A stretch of DNA of 28,920 nt from DATFYM01 sp035315065 (GCA_035315065.1 DATFYM010000055.1:1-28920); one strand, 5' to 3'; positions 6,958-16,233 are shown, numbered from the stretch's first letter. Made by a program: numbers and translations. Notes: a model not told the origin generated them from the sequence alone.

Positions 6958-8103
6958 ATGAAGCGACTTGACTTCATTTTCTTTGACGCCGGCGGCGGCC
7001 ATCGCAGCGCGGCGACCGCGCTCCAGCGCGTAGCGGAGCAGCAGCAGCGTCCCTGGCAGGTCCGCCTGGTGAACCTTCAGGAGGCGCTCGATCCCCTCGA
7101 CATCGTGCGGCGGCTCACCGGTCTTCGCATGCAGGACACCTACAATCTCCTGCTCCGAAAAGGCTGGACGCTGGGCACCGCACAGCTCCTGAAGGTGCTG
7201 CACGCCTTCATCCGCTTATACCATCGGCCCATCGTGCGCCGGCTCGAAAGCACGTGGCGCGACGGCCGGCCGGACATGGTGGTCTCGTTCGTTCCCCATT
7301 TCAATCGCGCCCTCTGCGAGAGCTATCGGGCGGTGTTTCCGGGAAGGCCGTTCGCGACCATTCTCACCGACCTCGCCGATTATCCGCCCCATTTCTGGAT
7401 CGAGCGCCAGAAGCAGTTCCTGGTCTGCGGTACCGAGCGCGCCGTCGAGCAGGCTCGCGAACTGGGCCATGCTCCGGAGCGCGTGTTTCGAACCTCGGGA
7501 ATGATTCTTCAACCCCGCTTTTACGATCCCCTCGCTATCGACTGCGTAGCCGAACGCCGGCGTCTGGGCCTCGAAGCGGAGCTACCCACCGGCATCCTGC
7601 TCTTCGGCGGGCACGGCGCGGCGGTGATGCGCCGCATCGTCGAGCGCCTGGACCAGTCCCTACTCCACCTGCAGCTCATCGCCATCTGCGGGAAGAATGA
7701 ACGCCTGGCGCAGGAACTGAAACAACGCCGGTGGCGCCTGCCGGTGTTCGTCGAGGGCTTCACACGCGAGGTCCCTTTCTATATGCGACTCGCCGACTTC
7801 TTTATCGGCAAGCCCGGGCCGGGCAGCATCAGCGAGGCGCTGGCCATGAAGCTGCCGGTGATCGTGGAACTGAACCGCTGGACCTTGCCGCAGGAGCGTT
7901 TCAACGTGGAATGGGTGCGGCAAACAGGAGTAGGGGTGGTGGTGCGCAGCTTCCGCGGGATCGTCTCCGCCGTAGGTCAACTCCTCGAACCCGACCACTT
8001 CGCTCACTATCGTGCCAACGCGGCTGCCATCGAGAACCGCGCTGTCTTCGAGATTCCGGAGATCCTTGCCCGCATTCTGGAGATTCCGGGGGAAGTTCTG
8101 TAG
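6958..8103 (+). CDS. MGDG-synthase-like lipid glycosyltransferase (GT28 type)
   Basis: 381 residues. The N-terminus has the glycine-rich AGGGHRSAA (11-19) typical of the monogalactosyldiacylglycerol-synthase N-terminal domain. The C-terminal Rossmann half contains LLFGGHG (214-220) and the nucleotide-sugar-binding GKPGPGSISEA (284-294), as in MurG, MGD and UgtP enzymes. These transfer a sugar from a UDP-sugar to a membrane lipid, usually diacylglycerol; the sugar and acceptor are inferred from the family. No strong ribosome binding site precedes the ATG. The gene diverges from the PHP-PAP2 pair and is flanked by direct repeat copies. MurG itself is less likely, because the N-terminal motif and short linker fit the MGDG branch. 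Confidence 0.85.
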   Translation: MKRLDFIFFDAGGGHRSAATALQRVAEQQQRPWQVRLVNLQEALDPLDIVRRLTGLRMQDTYNLLLRKGWTLGTAQLLKVLHAFIRLYHRPIVRRLESTWRDGRPDMVVSFVPHFNRALCESYRAVFPGRPFATILTDLADYPPHFWIERQKQFLVCGTERAVEQARELGHAPERVFRTSGMILQPRFYDPLAIDCVAERRRLGLEAELPTGILLFGGHGAAVMRRIVERLDQSLLHLQLIAICGKNERLAQELKQRRWRLPVFVEGFTREVPFYMRLADFFIGKPGPGSISEALAMKLPVIVELNRWTLPQERFNVEWVRQTGVGVVVRSFRGIVSAVGQLLEPDHFAHYRANAAAIENRAVFEIPEILARILEIPGEVL

Positions 8104-8130
8104 CCTTGGGCCTTGGAGGGTGTGAAGTTG

Positions 8131-8171
8131 TTGCGAAAGACCTTCCAACGCAGAGGCGCGGAGAAGAATGG
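8131..8171. repeat. Direct repeat copy 2 flanking the glycosyltransferase
   Basis: TTGCGAAAGACCTTCCAACG plus GCAGAGGCGCGGAGAA lies 28 bases after the glycosyltransferase stop. It matches the copy at 6742-6783 in the same orientation. Confidence 0.7.
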
Positions 8172-8216
8172 GGAGCATTGGGGAACGAATAAAAACGGTG
8201 GTGCTGTCCTGTTTCC

Positions 8217-8345
8217 CGGCATGTCATCCTGAGCGCAGCGAAGTAACCAGCACGTCGCGTGTTTCATTGCGCCTGCGACATCGCCGAGTTCTCGCCTGTG
8301 GCTGTTTTCTCAATCTGAGCAATCTGCGTAATCTGTGGATTCTAT
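8217..8345. repeat. Dispersed-repeat fragments upstream of guaB
   Basis: GTCATCCTGAGCGCAGCGAA (8223-8242) looks like a dispersed intergenic element. AATCTGAGCAATCTGCG with TAATCTGTGGATTCT (8313-8344) is a 9-base tandem repeat, nearly identical to the reverse complement of 13091-13122 in the rpsD-rpsK gap. No gene is supported between 8104 and 8468. Confidence 0.65.
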
Positions 8346-8390
8346 TCTTTCGTCAAATGACACCACTACCAAAGCGGAGCGGTCAGCCGC

Positions 8391-8420
8391 TTGACGTTCA
8401 GCACCACGGCACCATACAAT
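8391..8420 (+). promoter_or_regulatory. Sigma-70-type promoter of guaB
   Basis: -35 TTGACG (8391-8396), 18-bp spacer, -10 TACAAT (8415-8420); each box has one mismatch to consensus. The expected start near 8427 leaves a ~42-base leader before the guaB ATG. Confidence 0.65.
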
Positions 8421-8468
8421 AAGTCTTAGGTGTAGTGGCTCGACCAACCCGCCGACCATCGAGGTGCC

Positions 8469-9926
<1,458 letters not shown>

Positions 9927-9936
9927 GGACGCCGCC

Positions 9937-10401
9937 TTGGAATCTTCTCTCTACGCCAGGACCCACAGTGTGATCTGGAAACTGACCAGCGTCGCCTGGG
10001 CGGGACTGATCTTCTATCTCTCGACGGGAGGCTTCGGCAGCAGCTTTTCCGAGTGGCTGCTGACGCAGACGCTCGCCGTGCTGCATGTGACCGTGGCGCC
10101 CGCTACTTTTGAGGTGCTGCACGTCCTGATGCGCAAGTCCGCCCACATGACGGAGTATGCCATCCTGGGCATGTTGCTCTACGGGTCGCGCAACGACCAC
10201 CCTTTCGAGTGGCGCCCGCGGCGTGCCCTGGCGTGCGTCGCGATCGCCGCCGCTTACTCGCTCACCGACGAGTTCCACCAAAGTTTTGTCCCGGGACGCA
10301 CTGCCTCGCTCAGCGACTGCGGCATCGACACGATAGGGGCCACGCTGGGGATCCTGGTGTATTACCTCCGGCATTGGTGGCACCGGGTTGGTGGGAGTTG
10401 A
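9937..10401 (+). CDS. VanZ-like family membrane protein
   Basis: 154 residues, starting at TTG; AAGGA lies 7 bases upstream and overlaps the guaB stop codon. VanZ-family signatures are present: MRKSAHMTEYAILG, LTDEFHQSFVPGR and SLSDCGIDTIGATLG, with about four hydrophobic segments. Distant relatives confer low teicoplanin resistance, but most family members have no known function, so resistance should not be assumed. The gene ends convergently to rplQ, with a large repeat hairpin between them. Confidence 0.87.
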   Translation: MESSLYARTHSVIWKLTSVAWAGLIFYLSTGGFGSSFSEWLLTQTLAVLHVTVAPATFEVLHVLMRKSAHMTEYAILGMLLYGSRNDHPFEWRPRRALACVAIAAAYSLTDEFHQSFVPGRTASLSDCGIDTIGATLGILVYYLRHWWHRVGGS

Positions 10402-10412
10402 CGATTGGCAGC

Positions 10413-10551
10413 ATTTTGGATTTTGGATTTTCGATTTTGGATTGAAGAGAAGAGCGTCCTTGGTCGTTGGTTTCGAGTCTCAGGAAACCAAACAAAAAGC
10501 CAAGGACTCTTTCCTCTTCAATCCAAAATCCAAAATCGAAAATCCAAAATC
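10413..10551. terminator. Heptad-repeat hairpin between convergent vanZ and rplQ (GGATTTT family)
   Basis: Left arm 10413-10450 (TTTTGGA units then TTGAAGAG) and right arm 10514-10551 (CTCTTCAATCC then AAAATCC units) are complementary. They differ by one heptad of slippage around a variant TCGATTTT unit. Inside, GTCCTTGG/CCAAGGAC and GGTTTC/GAAACC extend the structure. A bidirectional transcription stop is a reasonable inference from the position. Confidence 0.75.
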
Positions 10552-10577
10552 TTCTTTCAAATCGGCAATCGGCAATT

Positions 10578-11060
10578 CTACTTCTCGCCCTCTTCCTTCT
10601 CGTCGGGAGGGCCCGCCTGCTTCTCTTTTTCTGCCGCTTCTTCGGACGCCTTGCGCCGCTTTTCGAGCTTCTCGGCTCGCGCTTCGGCCAGCTTCTGCAG
10701 CACCTCGGTCCCGACCAGTTCGAGCACCGCGGTGTCGGCGCCGTCGCCCTTGCGCCAGCCGGTATGAATGATGCGCGTGTACCCGCCGCGGCGGTCGGCG
10801 TAGCGCTTGGCCACGTCGTCGAACAGCTTCTTCACCGCCGGAGGGGTAAGCATGTAACTGGCGGCCTGACGCCGCGCATGGAGGTCCCCGCGCTTGCCCA
10901 GGGTGATCATCTGCTCCGCCACCGGGCGCGCCGCCTTCGCCTTGGCTACCGTGGTCTCGATCCGCTCATCAACAATAAGGGACGTCACCAGATTGCGCAT
11001 AAGGGCGCGACGGTGTGAGGTGTTTCGGCTCAGCTTCCTACCGGCATTGCGATGGCGCAT
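10578..11060 (-). CDS. rplQ: 50S ribosomal protein L17
   Basis: 160 residues. The N-terminal MRHRNAGRKLSRNTSHRRAL and the following core (GGYTRIIHTGWRKGDGADTAVLELVG, residues ~92-117) are typical of L17, which lies near the peptide exit side of the large subunit. The family is usually 115-130 residues; here a tail after ~125 is almost entirely Lys, Glu and Ala (KLEKRRKASEEAAEKEK). It is the last gene of the alpha operon, after rpoA, and converges on vanZ. Confidence 0.97.
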   Translation of the reverse strand: MRHRNAGRKLSRNTSHRRALMRNLVTSLIVDERIETTVAKAKAARPVAEQMITLGKRGDLHARRQAASYMLTPPAVKKLFDDVAKRYADRRGGYTRIIHTGWRKGDGADTAVLELVGTEVLQKLAEARAEKLEKRRKASEEAAEKEKQAGPPDEKEEGEK

Positions 11061-11077
11061 CTTCTTCTCTCTGTTCT

Positions 11078-11250
11078 AGTTCTCAGTTTTCAGTCTTCAG
11101 TTTTCAGTCTTCAGTTCTCAGAAACAGTGGCTAGTGGCGAGTGGCTAGCGACGAGTGAAGAAAAAGACGGACTCGCATTTCTCTTCTTCTTCACTAGCCA
11201 CTAGCCACTCGCCACTAGCCGCCGCTTCTGAGAACTGAGAACTGAAAACT
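11078..11250. repeat. Nested double heptad hairpin between rpoA and rplQ
   Basis: Two unrelated heptad families are nested. The outer arms (11078-11122 and 11226-11250) use CAGTTTT/CAGTCTT units. The inner arms (11127-11160 and 11190-11221) use GGCTAGT/GGCGAGT units. They fill nearly the whole gap, starting about 6 bases after the rpoA stop and ending before the rplQ leader. Confidence 0.85.
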
Positions 11251-11255
11251 TACCG

Positions 11256-12305
11256 CTAGAGCGGCTCATCCGGCGCGTCGGGTACGGCGGCAGCCGCTGC
11301 CGCGGCGGCGGCAGACTCAGCGGCGGTGGGCATCACCGGGCTGCCGCTCTCGTCGAACCTCATCCCCAGGCTAAGCCCCATGGATGACAGAATCTCTTTA
11401 ATCTCGTTCAGCGACTTGCGGCCGAAGTTCTTGGTCTTCAGCATCTCCGACTCGCTCTTCTGCACCAACTCGCGGATGGTGGTGATGTTGGCGTTCTTGA
11501 GGCAATTGTAGGAGCGAACGGAGAGCTCCAACTCTTCCACCGACCGGTCCAGGTTCTCGTTGCGGCCGGTCGCCGCTTTTTCCGGAACCGCTTCCTCGCG
11601 CACCGTCTCCTCTTCGAAGTTGATGAAGATGGTCATGTGATCTTTCAGCAGCTTGGCGGCGAGGCCCACGGCATCCGGGGGCGAAATGGCACCGTTGGTC
11701 CACACGTCGAGGGTTAGCTTGTCGTAGTCGGTCATCTGGCCGAGCCGCGCCGCTTCCACCGTGTAGTTCACTTTGCGAATGGGGGAGTGCACCGCGTCGA
11801 CCGGGATATAACCAATGGGCAAATCCTCATCGAAATTCTTTTCGGCGGAGACGTAACCCCGCCCGCTCTTGACGCGCATTTCCACTTGCAGTTTGCCGCC
11901 CTCGCTGACGGTGGCAAGATAGACATCCTTGTCGAGGATCTCGACGTCGGGATCCTCCTGGATCATGCGCGACGTCACTTCGCCCGGTGCGTCGATATTG
12001 AGATAGAGCGTCTTGGGTCCCTCCACGTTCATCTTGAGGGGAATCTGTTTGAGATTGAGGATGATGTCCGTGGCGTCTTCCACCACGCCTTGAATAGACG
12101 AGAACTCGTGCAGCACACCCTCAATCCTGACCGCTGTAATCGCCGCGCCCTCGATGGACGAAAGCAGCACCCGGCGCAGGGCGTTGCCGATGGTGGTACC
12201 GAAGCCGCGCTCAAATGGCTGCGCGTTGAACTGACCGTAACGATCGGTCAGCGTCTCCATCGTCACGGCCAAGCGCTTTGGCTTCTGAAAGCCTTTCCAA
12301 AGCAT
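11256..12305 (-). CDS. rpoA: RNA polymerase alpha subunit
   Basis: 349 residues. The N-terminal assembly domain (FGTTIGNALRRVLLSSIEG at ~35-53) is followed by the C-terminal domain with ELELSVRSYNCLKNANI and NFGRKSLNEIKEIL, which contacts promoter UP elements and activators. Start: AGGAGG five bases before ATG at 12305. It is slightly longer than usual because of a low-complexity tail with a run of nine alanines before the acidic end PDAPDEPL. It lies between rpsD and rplQ as in most alpha operons, and both junctions are filled by heptad-repeat hairpins. Confidence 0.99.
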   Translation of the reverse strand: MLWKGFQKPKRLAVTMETLTDRYGQFNAQPFERGFGTTIGNALRRVLLSSIEGAAITAVRIEGVLHEFSSIQGVVEDATDIILNLKQIPLKMNVEGPKTLYLNIDAPGEVTSRMIQEDPDVEILDKDVYLATVSEGGKLQVEMRVKSGRGYVSAEKNFDEDLPIGYIPVDAVHSPIRKVNYTVEAARLGQMTDYDKLTLDVWTNGAISPPDAVGLAAKLLKDHMTIFINFEEETVREEAVPEKAATGRNENLDRSVEELELSVRSYNCLKNANITTIRELVQKSESEMLKTKNFGRKSLNEIKEILSSMGLSLGMRFDESGSPVMPTAAESAAAAAAAAAVPDAPDEPL

Positions 12306-12317
12306 TATTTCCTCCTA

Positions 12318-12431
12318 CTCAGTTCTTGAGTTAGTTTTCAGTTTTCAGTTTTCAGTTCTCAGTCAGAATCTATCATTCCAAGCCGCCAATCTCCAACCCA
12401 GGCGACTGACGACTGAAAACTAAGAACTGAG
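12318..12431. repeat. Heptad-repeat hairpin between rpsD and rpoA (AGTTTTC family)
   Basis: Left arm 12332-12364 has CAGTTTT units; right arm 12403-12431 has GACTGAAAACTAAGAACTG. It ends immediately before the rpoA ribosome binding site, so pairing could affect access to it. Confidence 0.8.
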
Positions 12432-12442
12432 CACTTCTTTCC

Positions 12443-13072
12443 TTACTTCGAATACAATTCCACGATCATCCGTTCCCTGATGTCGAGTCCTATATCTTCC
12501 CGCTTGGGCAAAGAAATGGCTCGCCCTTTCAGGTTGTTGCGATCGAACTCCAGCCACGCCGGAACGCTACGGCCGCCGGAAAAATCCACGGCGCGCAGGA
12601 CGCTTGCCAGCTTGCGGCTGCGCTCGCGCACCCCGACCTCCTGGCCCACCGCCACCTGGTAAGAGGGGATGTTCACCTTGCGTCCGCCGACCTCGATGTG
12701 GCCATGGCGGACTAACTGGCGCGCTTCCGCGCGGGAGGTGGCCAAGCCCATCCGGTAGACCACGTTATCCAGGCGTCGCTCCAGCATAAACAGCAGTTTC
12801 TCGCCCGTCACGCCTTTAGCGGCGGCGGCTTTCTCGTAGTACGCGCGGAACTGGTCCTCGAGAATGCCGTAAATGCGGCGGGCCTTTTGTTTCTCACGAA
12901 GCTGCAGGCCGTAGCCCAAGAGCTTAGGGCGGCGCGCCTTGCCGTGCTGTCCAGGAGCAAAATTGCGCTTCTCGATGGCGCACTTGTCGGTGAGGCACCG
13001 CTGTCCTTTGAGAAACAGCTTAGTCCCCTCGCGGCGACAAAGCCTGCAAACTGCGTCACAATACCTGGCCAA
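12443..13072 (-). CDS. rpsD: 30S ribosomal protein S4
   Basis: 209 residues. A primary 16S rRNA-binding and assembly protein. The N-terminus has a cysteine-rich zinc motif (C5, C9, C12, C26, C31), so it is the C+ form. The S4 RNA-binding domain follows at ~97-160 (RLDNVVYRMGLATSRAEARQ). The start codon is TTG, with AGGAGG six bases upstream. In many bacteria S4 represses its own operon; no such leader could be identified here. Confidence 0.98.
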   Translation of the reverse strand: MARYCDAVCRLCRREGTKLFLKGQRCLTDKCAIEKRNFAPGQHGKARRPKLLGYGLQLREKQKARRIYGILEDQFRAYYEKAAAAKGVTGEKLLFMLERRLDNVVYRMGLATSRAEARQLVRHGHIEVGGRKVNIPSYQVAVGQEVGVRERSRKLASVLRAVDFSGGRSVPAWLEFDRNNLKGRAISLPKREDIGLDIRERMIVELYSK

Positions 13073-13090
13073 AACGAACCTCCTGTTTCA

Positions 13091-13280
13091 AACAAAAGCG
13101 AGAATCCACAGATTACGCAGATTACTCAGATTTCAGAAAACCAAAAAAGCCCAACGCAGCAAGCACAACCGGTACGACTTCTCCCCTCCCTGAGTAATCC
13201 CGAAGCCCGGATAACCCGTGGGTTCGGTCTTTGTTCCTATCGGTGTAATCGGTGTAATCTGTGTGATCTGCGGATTCTCT
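13091..13280. repeat. Nonamer-repeat hairpin between rpsK and rpsD
   Basis: Left arm 13091-13128 (AATCCACAG, ATTACGCAG, ATTACTCAG units) opposes right arm 13241-13278 (GGTGTAATC, TGTGTGATC, TGCGGATTC). The unit is 9 bases here. The left arm is almost identical in reverse complement to 8313-8344 upstream of guaB. The ~110-base interior has a small AACCCGTGGGTT stem and no gene. Confidence 0.8.
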
Positions 13281-13283
13281 GCT

Positions 13284-13691
13284 TCAAACTCGACGCCGCT
13301 TGGGCGGACGACATCCGTTGTGGGGAACAGGCGTCACGTCCTTGATGTTCCGGATCTCCAGACCCGCCGTAGCGAGCGCCCGGATCGCCGACTCTCGACC
13401 GGACCCCGGCCCTTTCACTCGCACCTCGACTGAACGCATGCCGTGATCGCGGGCGCCGCTCGCGGCGCGGGCCGCCGCCTGTTGGGCGGCGAAGGGAGTC
13501 CCTTTGCGCGACCCCTTGAAACCCAACGATCCGGCGCTCGACCAGCAGATTACGCGCCCTTCCGAATCGGTGATGGCGATCTGCGTGTTGTTGAACGTCG
13601 ACCGGATGTGTACTACGCCGGTCGGAATGATCCGCTTTTCCTTTTTCTTGAAGGCCTTTTTCTTCCCCGGCTTCGCTGCTGGTTTTGCCAT
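13284..13691 (-). CDS. rpsK: 30S ribosomal protein S11
   Basis: 135 residues. Contains VVHIRSTFNNTQIAITD (~24-40) and the C-terminal GCRPPKRRRV that contacts 16S rRNA on the small-subunit platform. The lysine-rich N-terminal extension (KPAAKPGKKKAFKKKEKR) is common in this family. GAGGTG lies just before the ATG. It follows rpsM after 17 bases. Confidence 0.98.
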   Translation of the reverse strand: MAKPAAKPGKKKAFKKKEKRIIPTGVVHIRSTFNNTQIAITDSEGRVICWSSAGSLGFKGSRKGTPFAAQQAAARAASGARDHGMRSVEVRVKGPGSGRESAIRALATAGLEIRNIKDVTPVPHNGCRPPKRRRV

Positions 13692-13708
13692 AGCACCTCA
13701 GTTTCGAA

Positions 13709-14095
13709 CTACGTTTTTGACGCCGACCGCTTCTTGTTGGCGACCGTCCCCTTGCGGGGTCCCTTGCGAGTGCGCGCGTTGGTGTGTGTCCGTTGGCCCC
13801 GCACCGGCAGGTTGCGGCGATGCCGCGTCCCCCGGTAGGACCCGATTTCAATCAGGCGGCGGATATTCAACGACAGTTCCTTGCGGAGGTCGCCCTCGAT
13901 GCCGCCCTCTTCTTCGATAATCTGGCGAATCTTGGTGACTTCTTCCTCGGTAAGGTCCTTGATCTTCTTTTCCGGGCTGATTCCCGTTTGCATCAGGATC
14001 GCCATGGCGCGGGCGCGGCCAATCCCGTAAATGGCGGTCAAGCCAATCGCCGCGCGCTTCTTGGGCGGTAAGTCGATGCCTGCGATTCTAGCCAT
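13709..14095 (-). CDS. rpsM: 30S ribosomal protein S13
   Basis: 128 residues from the second of two ATG codons (MARIAGIDLPP), which has better spacing from GAGGTG. The helix-two-turn-helix core (YGIGRARAMAIL, ~28-39) and the basic C-terminal RGQRTHTNARTRKGPRK contact 16S rRNA and the P-site tRNA. It is the first gene of the alpha-operon part, after rpmJ. Confidence 0.98.
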   Translation of the reverse strand: MARIAGIDLPPKKRAAIGLTAIYGIGRARAMAILMQTGISPEKKIKDLTEEEVTKIRQIIEEEGGIEGDLRKELSLNIRRLIEIGSYRGTRHRRNLPVRGQRTHTNARTRKGPRKGTVANKKRSASKT

Positions 14096-14104
14096 CATTC
14101 ACCT

Positions 14105-14202
14105 CGGTAGTCGGTTGTCGGTTGTCGGTTGTCGGTAGTCCATTGTCGGTTGTCGGTGTGGCCTGTTAACCGATTACCGATAACCATCAACTGATAACCG
14201 AC
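14105..14202. repeat. Heptad-repeat hairpin between rpmJ and rpsM (GGTTGTC family)
   Basis: Left arm 14105-14157 has seven GGTTGTC-like units; right arm 14165-14202 has AACCGATTACCGATAACC-type complements. It runs from the base after the rpmJ stop to the rpsM ribosome site. Confidence 0.85.
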
Positions 14203-14316
14203 TCATCCCTGGCGCTGTTTGTGCTTCGGGTTCTCGCAGATCACGCGGACGACACCCTTGCGCCGTACAATTTTGCATTTGGCACAAATCTTACGAACCG
14301 ATGAACGTACTTTCAT
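14203..14316 (-). CDS. rpmJ: 50S ribosomal protein L36
   Basis: 37 residues, translated by eye: MKVRSSVRKICAKCK, then IVRRKGVVRVICENPKHKQRQG. The zinc ligands C11, C14, C27 and H32 mark the zinc-binding form. It binds 23S rRNA in the large subunit. It lies between infA and rpsM, the standard position, and both of its flanking gaps are filled with heptad-repeat hairpins. Confidence 0.97.
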   Translation of the reverse strand: MKVRSSVRKICAKCKIVRRKGVVRVICENPKHKQRQG

Positions 14317-14332
14317 AAGTCGAGTTCTCAAA

Positions 14333-14416
14333 GAAGTAGTCGAAAGTCGAGAGTTGAAGGTCGAAAGTGTCGCTGGTCTTCACTTTCGACTCTCAACTCT
14401 TGATTTTCGACTCTTC
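14333..14416. repeat. Heptad-repeat hairpin between infA and rpmJ (GTCGAAA family)
   Basis: Left arm 14333-14369 (GTCGAAAGTCGAGAGTTGA ...) and right arm 14380-14416 are complementary, with a perfect inner stem GTCGAAAGTG/CACTTTCGAC around an 11-base loop. It starts at the base after the infA stop. Confidence 0.88.
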
Positions 14417-14635
14417 TTACTTATACCGGTAGACAATCCGGCCCCGCGTCAGATCGTAAGGAGAAAGCTCCACCGCCACCTTGTCGCCCGGCAGAATGCG
14501 GATGAAGTTCTTCCGCATCTTTCCGGAAATATGGGCGAGAACGCGATGCTTGTTCTCCAGTTCGACCCGAAACATGGCGTTCGGGAGCGGCTCAATCACC
14601 ACCGCGATAACTTCGATTGCTTCTTCTTTTGCCAT
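14417..14635 (-). CDS. infA: Translation initiation factor IF-1
   Basis: 72 residues, a single S1-like OB fold (FRVELENKHRVLAHISGKMR, then IRILPGDKVAVELSPYDL). It occupies the ribosomal A site during initiation. Length and sequence are fully typical. Only a weak ribosome binding site is visible, and the gap to map is occupied by a heptad hairpin. Located between map and rpmJ. Confidence 0.98.
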   Translation of the reverse strand: MAKEEAIEVIAVVIEPLPNAMFRVELENKHRVLAHISGKMRKNFIRILPGDKVAVELSPYDLTRGRIVYRYK

Positions 14636-14644
14636 AACTAAGAC

Positions 14645-14752
14645 TAGGAGTCAGGAGACAGGAGTCAGAATGAATACGTCTTCAGGCTGACTTCTGAATC
14701 CTGACTCATTTCTTCCCTCTTGATTCTGACTCCTGACTCCTGACTCCTGTCT
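14645..14752. repeat. Heptad-repeat hairpin between map and infA (GGAGTCA family)
   Basis: Left arm 14646-14670 (GGAGTCAGGAGACAGGAGTC) and right arm 14723-14752 (GACTCCTGACTCCTGACTCC) are complementary. The map stop codon TAG (14751-14753) overlaps the end of the repeat. The interior has further partial units. Confidence 0.85.
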
Positions 14753-15500
14753 ACTCTGTTCTTGTCAGCACATCAGGACCATTACGCGTAACCGCCACCA
14801 TGTGCTCAAAGTGGGCCGAGAACTTGCCGTCCAGCGTGACAGCCGTCCATTGGTCGTCCAAAACCTTCAGGTCGGGACTGCCGGCGGTAAGCATGGGCTC
14901 GATGGCCAGCACCATCCCTTCCTTCAGCAGCGCCCCGTGACCGGCGCGACCGTAGTTGGGGACCTGCGGCTCCTCATGCAGCTCGCGCCCCACCCCGTGC
15001 CCGACGAACTCGCGGACCACTCCGTAACCGTTCCTCAGCGCGCACTCTTCAACGGCAGCGGAAATATCACCCACGCGGTTGCCCATCCGCACTTTCTGGA
15101 TGGCCAGTTCCAGCGCCTCTTGCGTCACTCGCATCAGCCGCTTCGAGCTCTCCGAGATCTCGCCGATGGGGACCGTCAGCGCCGAGTCGCCGATATACTT
15201 GTCGACGATCACTCCCAGGTCGAGGCTCAGGATATCGCCTTCCTGCAACCGCCGGGCGGAAGGGATGCCGTGGATGATCTGCTCGTTCACTGACGCGCAG
15301 AGGCAACAAGGGTAACCACGATAACCCTTGAAGGCGGGCTTAGCTCCCAGTTGCGCCACCCGCCTCTCCACGAATTTCTCCAGGTCGAGCGTCGTAACTC
15401 CCGGTCGCGCTTGCTCTCCTGTTTCCCGCAGAAGCTGGACCACAATCCGGGCGGCGCGCCGCATTTTCTCGATTTCCGCCGCCGACTTGCAAACAATCAT
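14751..15500 (-). CDS. map: Type I methionine aminopeptidase
   Basis: 249 residues. Removes the initiator methionine from nascent proteins. The catalytic and metal residues are present: H77 (HGIPS), D94 (LSLDLG), D105 (GDSALT), H168 (FVGHGVG), H175, E201 (IEPM) and E232 (FEH). There is no N-terminal zinc-finger extension. Its ATG overlaps the adk stop as ATGA, so the two are coupled. Confidence 0.98.
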   Translation of the reverse strand: MIVCKSAAEIEKMRRAARIVVQLLRETGEQARPGVTTLDLEKFVERRVAQLGAKPAFKGYRGYPCCLCASVNEQIIHGIPSARRLQEGDILSLDLGVIVDKYIGDSALTVPIGEISESSKRLMRVTQEALELAIQKVRMGNRVGDISAAVEECALRNGYGVVREFVGHGVGRELHEEPQVPNYGRAGHGALLKEGMVLAIEPMLTAGSPDLKVLDDQWTAVTLDGKFSAHFEHMVAVTRNGPDVLTRTE

Positions 15501-16153
15501 GCATCACCTAGCAGTTTGAAAACCCGCTCTGTGATGGCGGCAGGTTCGCCGTCTCCATCCACCTCGACCAACGCTCCGGACCGCCGGTAATACTCAATCA
15601 ACGGCATCGTCTGGTGGTGATAAGCCAGCAGGCGTTGCCGGAAAGTCTCTTCGGTGTCGTCCGCCCGATGGACCAGTTTGACGCCGTGGGTATCACAAAC
15701 CTCGTCGTCTTTCGGGGGTCGATAAAATACATTATAGATCTCGCCGCATACCGGACAGGTCAGACGACCCACCGTACGCTTGACCAAGGTTTCCTCGTCC
15801 ACCCGAATATCCAGAACCGTCGGTACCCCGCGAGGGTCTCCTCGAACCAGACAGTCGAGACATTCCGCCTGGACAATAGTCCGTGGGAACCCGTCCAGGA
15901 TGAACCCGCCCGCACAGTCCGGCTCGGCGATGCGCTCTCTGACGATTCCGCAAACCACTTCGTCCGGCACCAGTTCGCCGGCTTCCATCTTCGCCTTGGC
16001 CACCTGCCCCAACGGCGTTTGCTTCCGCACGGCCTCGCGTAACATGTCGCCGGTGGAGATCTGCGGCAGCCGGTATTTCCTCGATAATTCCCGGGCCTGC
16101 GTTCCCTTGCCGGACCCGGGTGCTCCCAGTAGGATCAGAGCCCGTGACTTCAT
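15497..16153 (-). CDS. adk: Adenylate kinase
   Basis: 218 residues. Interconverts ATP + AMP with 2 ADP. The P-loop is GAPGSGKGT (10-18), the AMP-binding region has GFPRT (88-92), and the long LID contains a probable zinc site: C133, C136 and C153 followed by D154 and H156. The zinc LID is common outside Enterobacteria. It lies between secY and map, as in many spc operons. Confidence 0.98.
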   Translation of the reverse strand: MKSRALILLGAPGSGKGTQARELSRKYRLPQISTGDMLREAVRKQTPLGQVAKAKMEAGELVPDEVVCGIVRERIAEPDCAGGFILDGFPRTIVQAECLDCLVRGDPRGVPTVLDIRVDEETLVKRTVGRLTCPVCGEIYNVFYRPPKDDEVCDTHGVKLVHRADDTEETFRQRLLAYHHQTMPLIEYYRRSGALVEVDGDGEPAAITERVFKLLGDA

Positions 16154-16162
16154 CTTTCTTTA

Positions 16163-16231
16163 AGGCAGACAGTAGATGGTAGACGGCATATAGGAAAAAG
16201 CCCGTCTACCGTCTGCCGTCTACCGTCTACC
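16163..16231. repeat. Heptad-repeat hairpin between secY and adk (GTAGACG family)
   Basis: Left arm 16163-16188 (GTAGATGGTAGACGG) pairs with right arm 16202-16231 (CCGTCTACCGTCTGCCGTC). It begins two bases after the secY stop. The same family fills the rplF-rpsH gap at 20324-20413. Confidence 0.85.
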
Positions 16232-16233
16232 TT

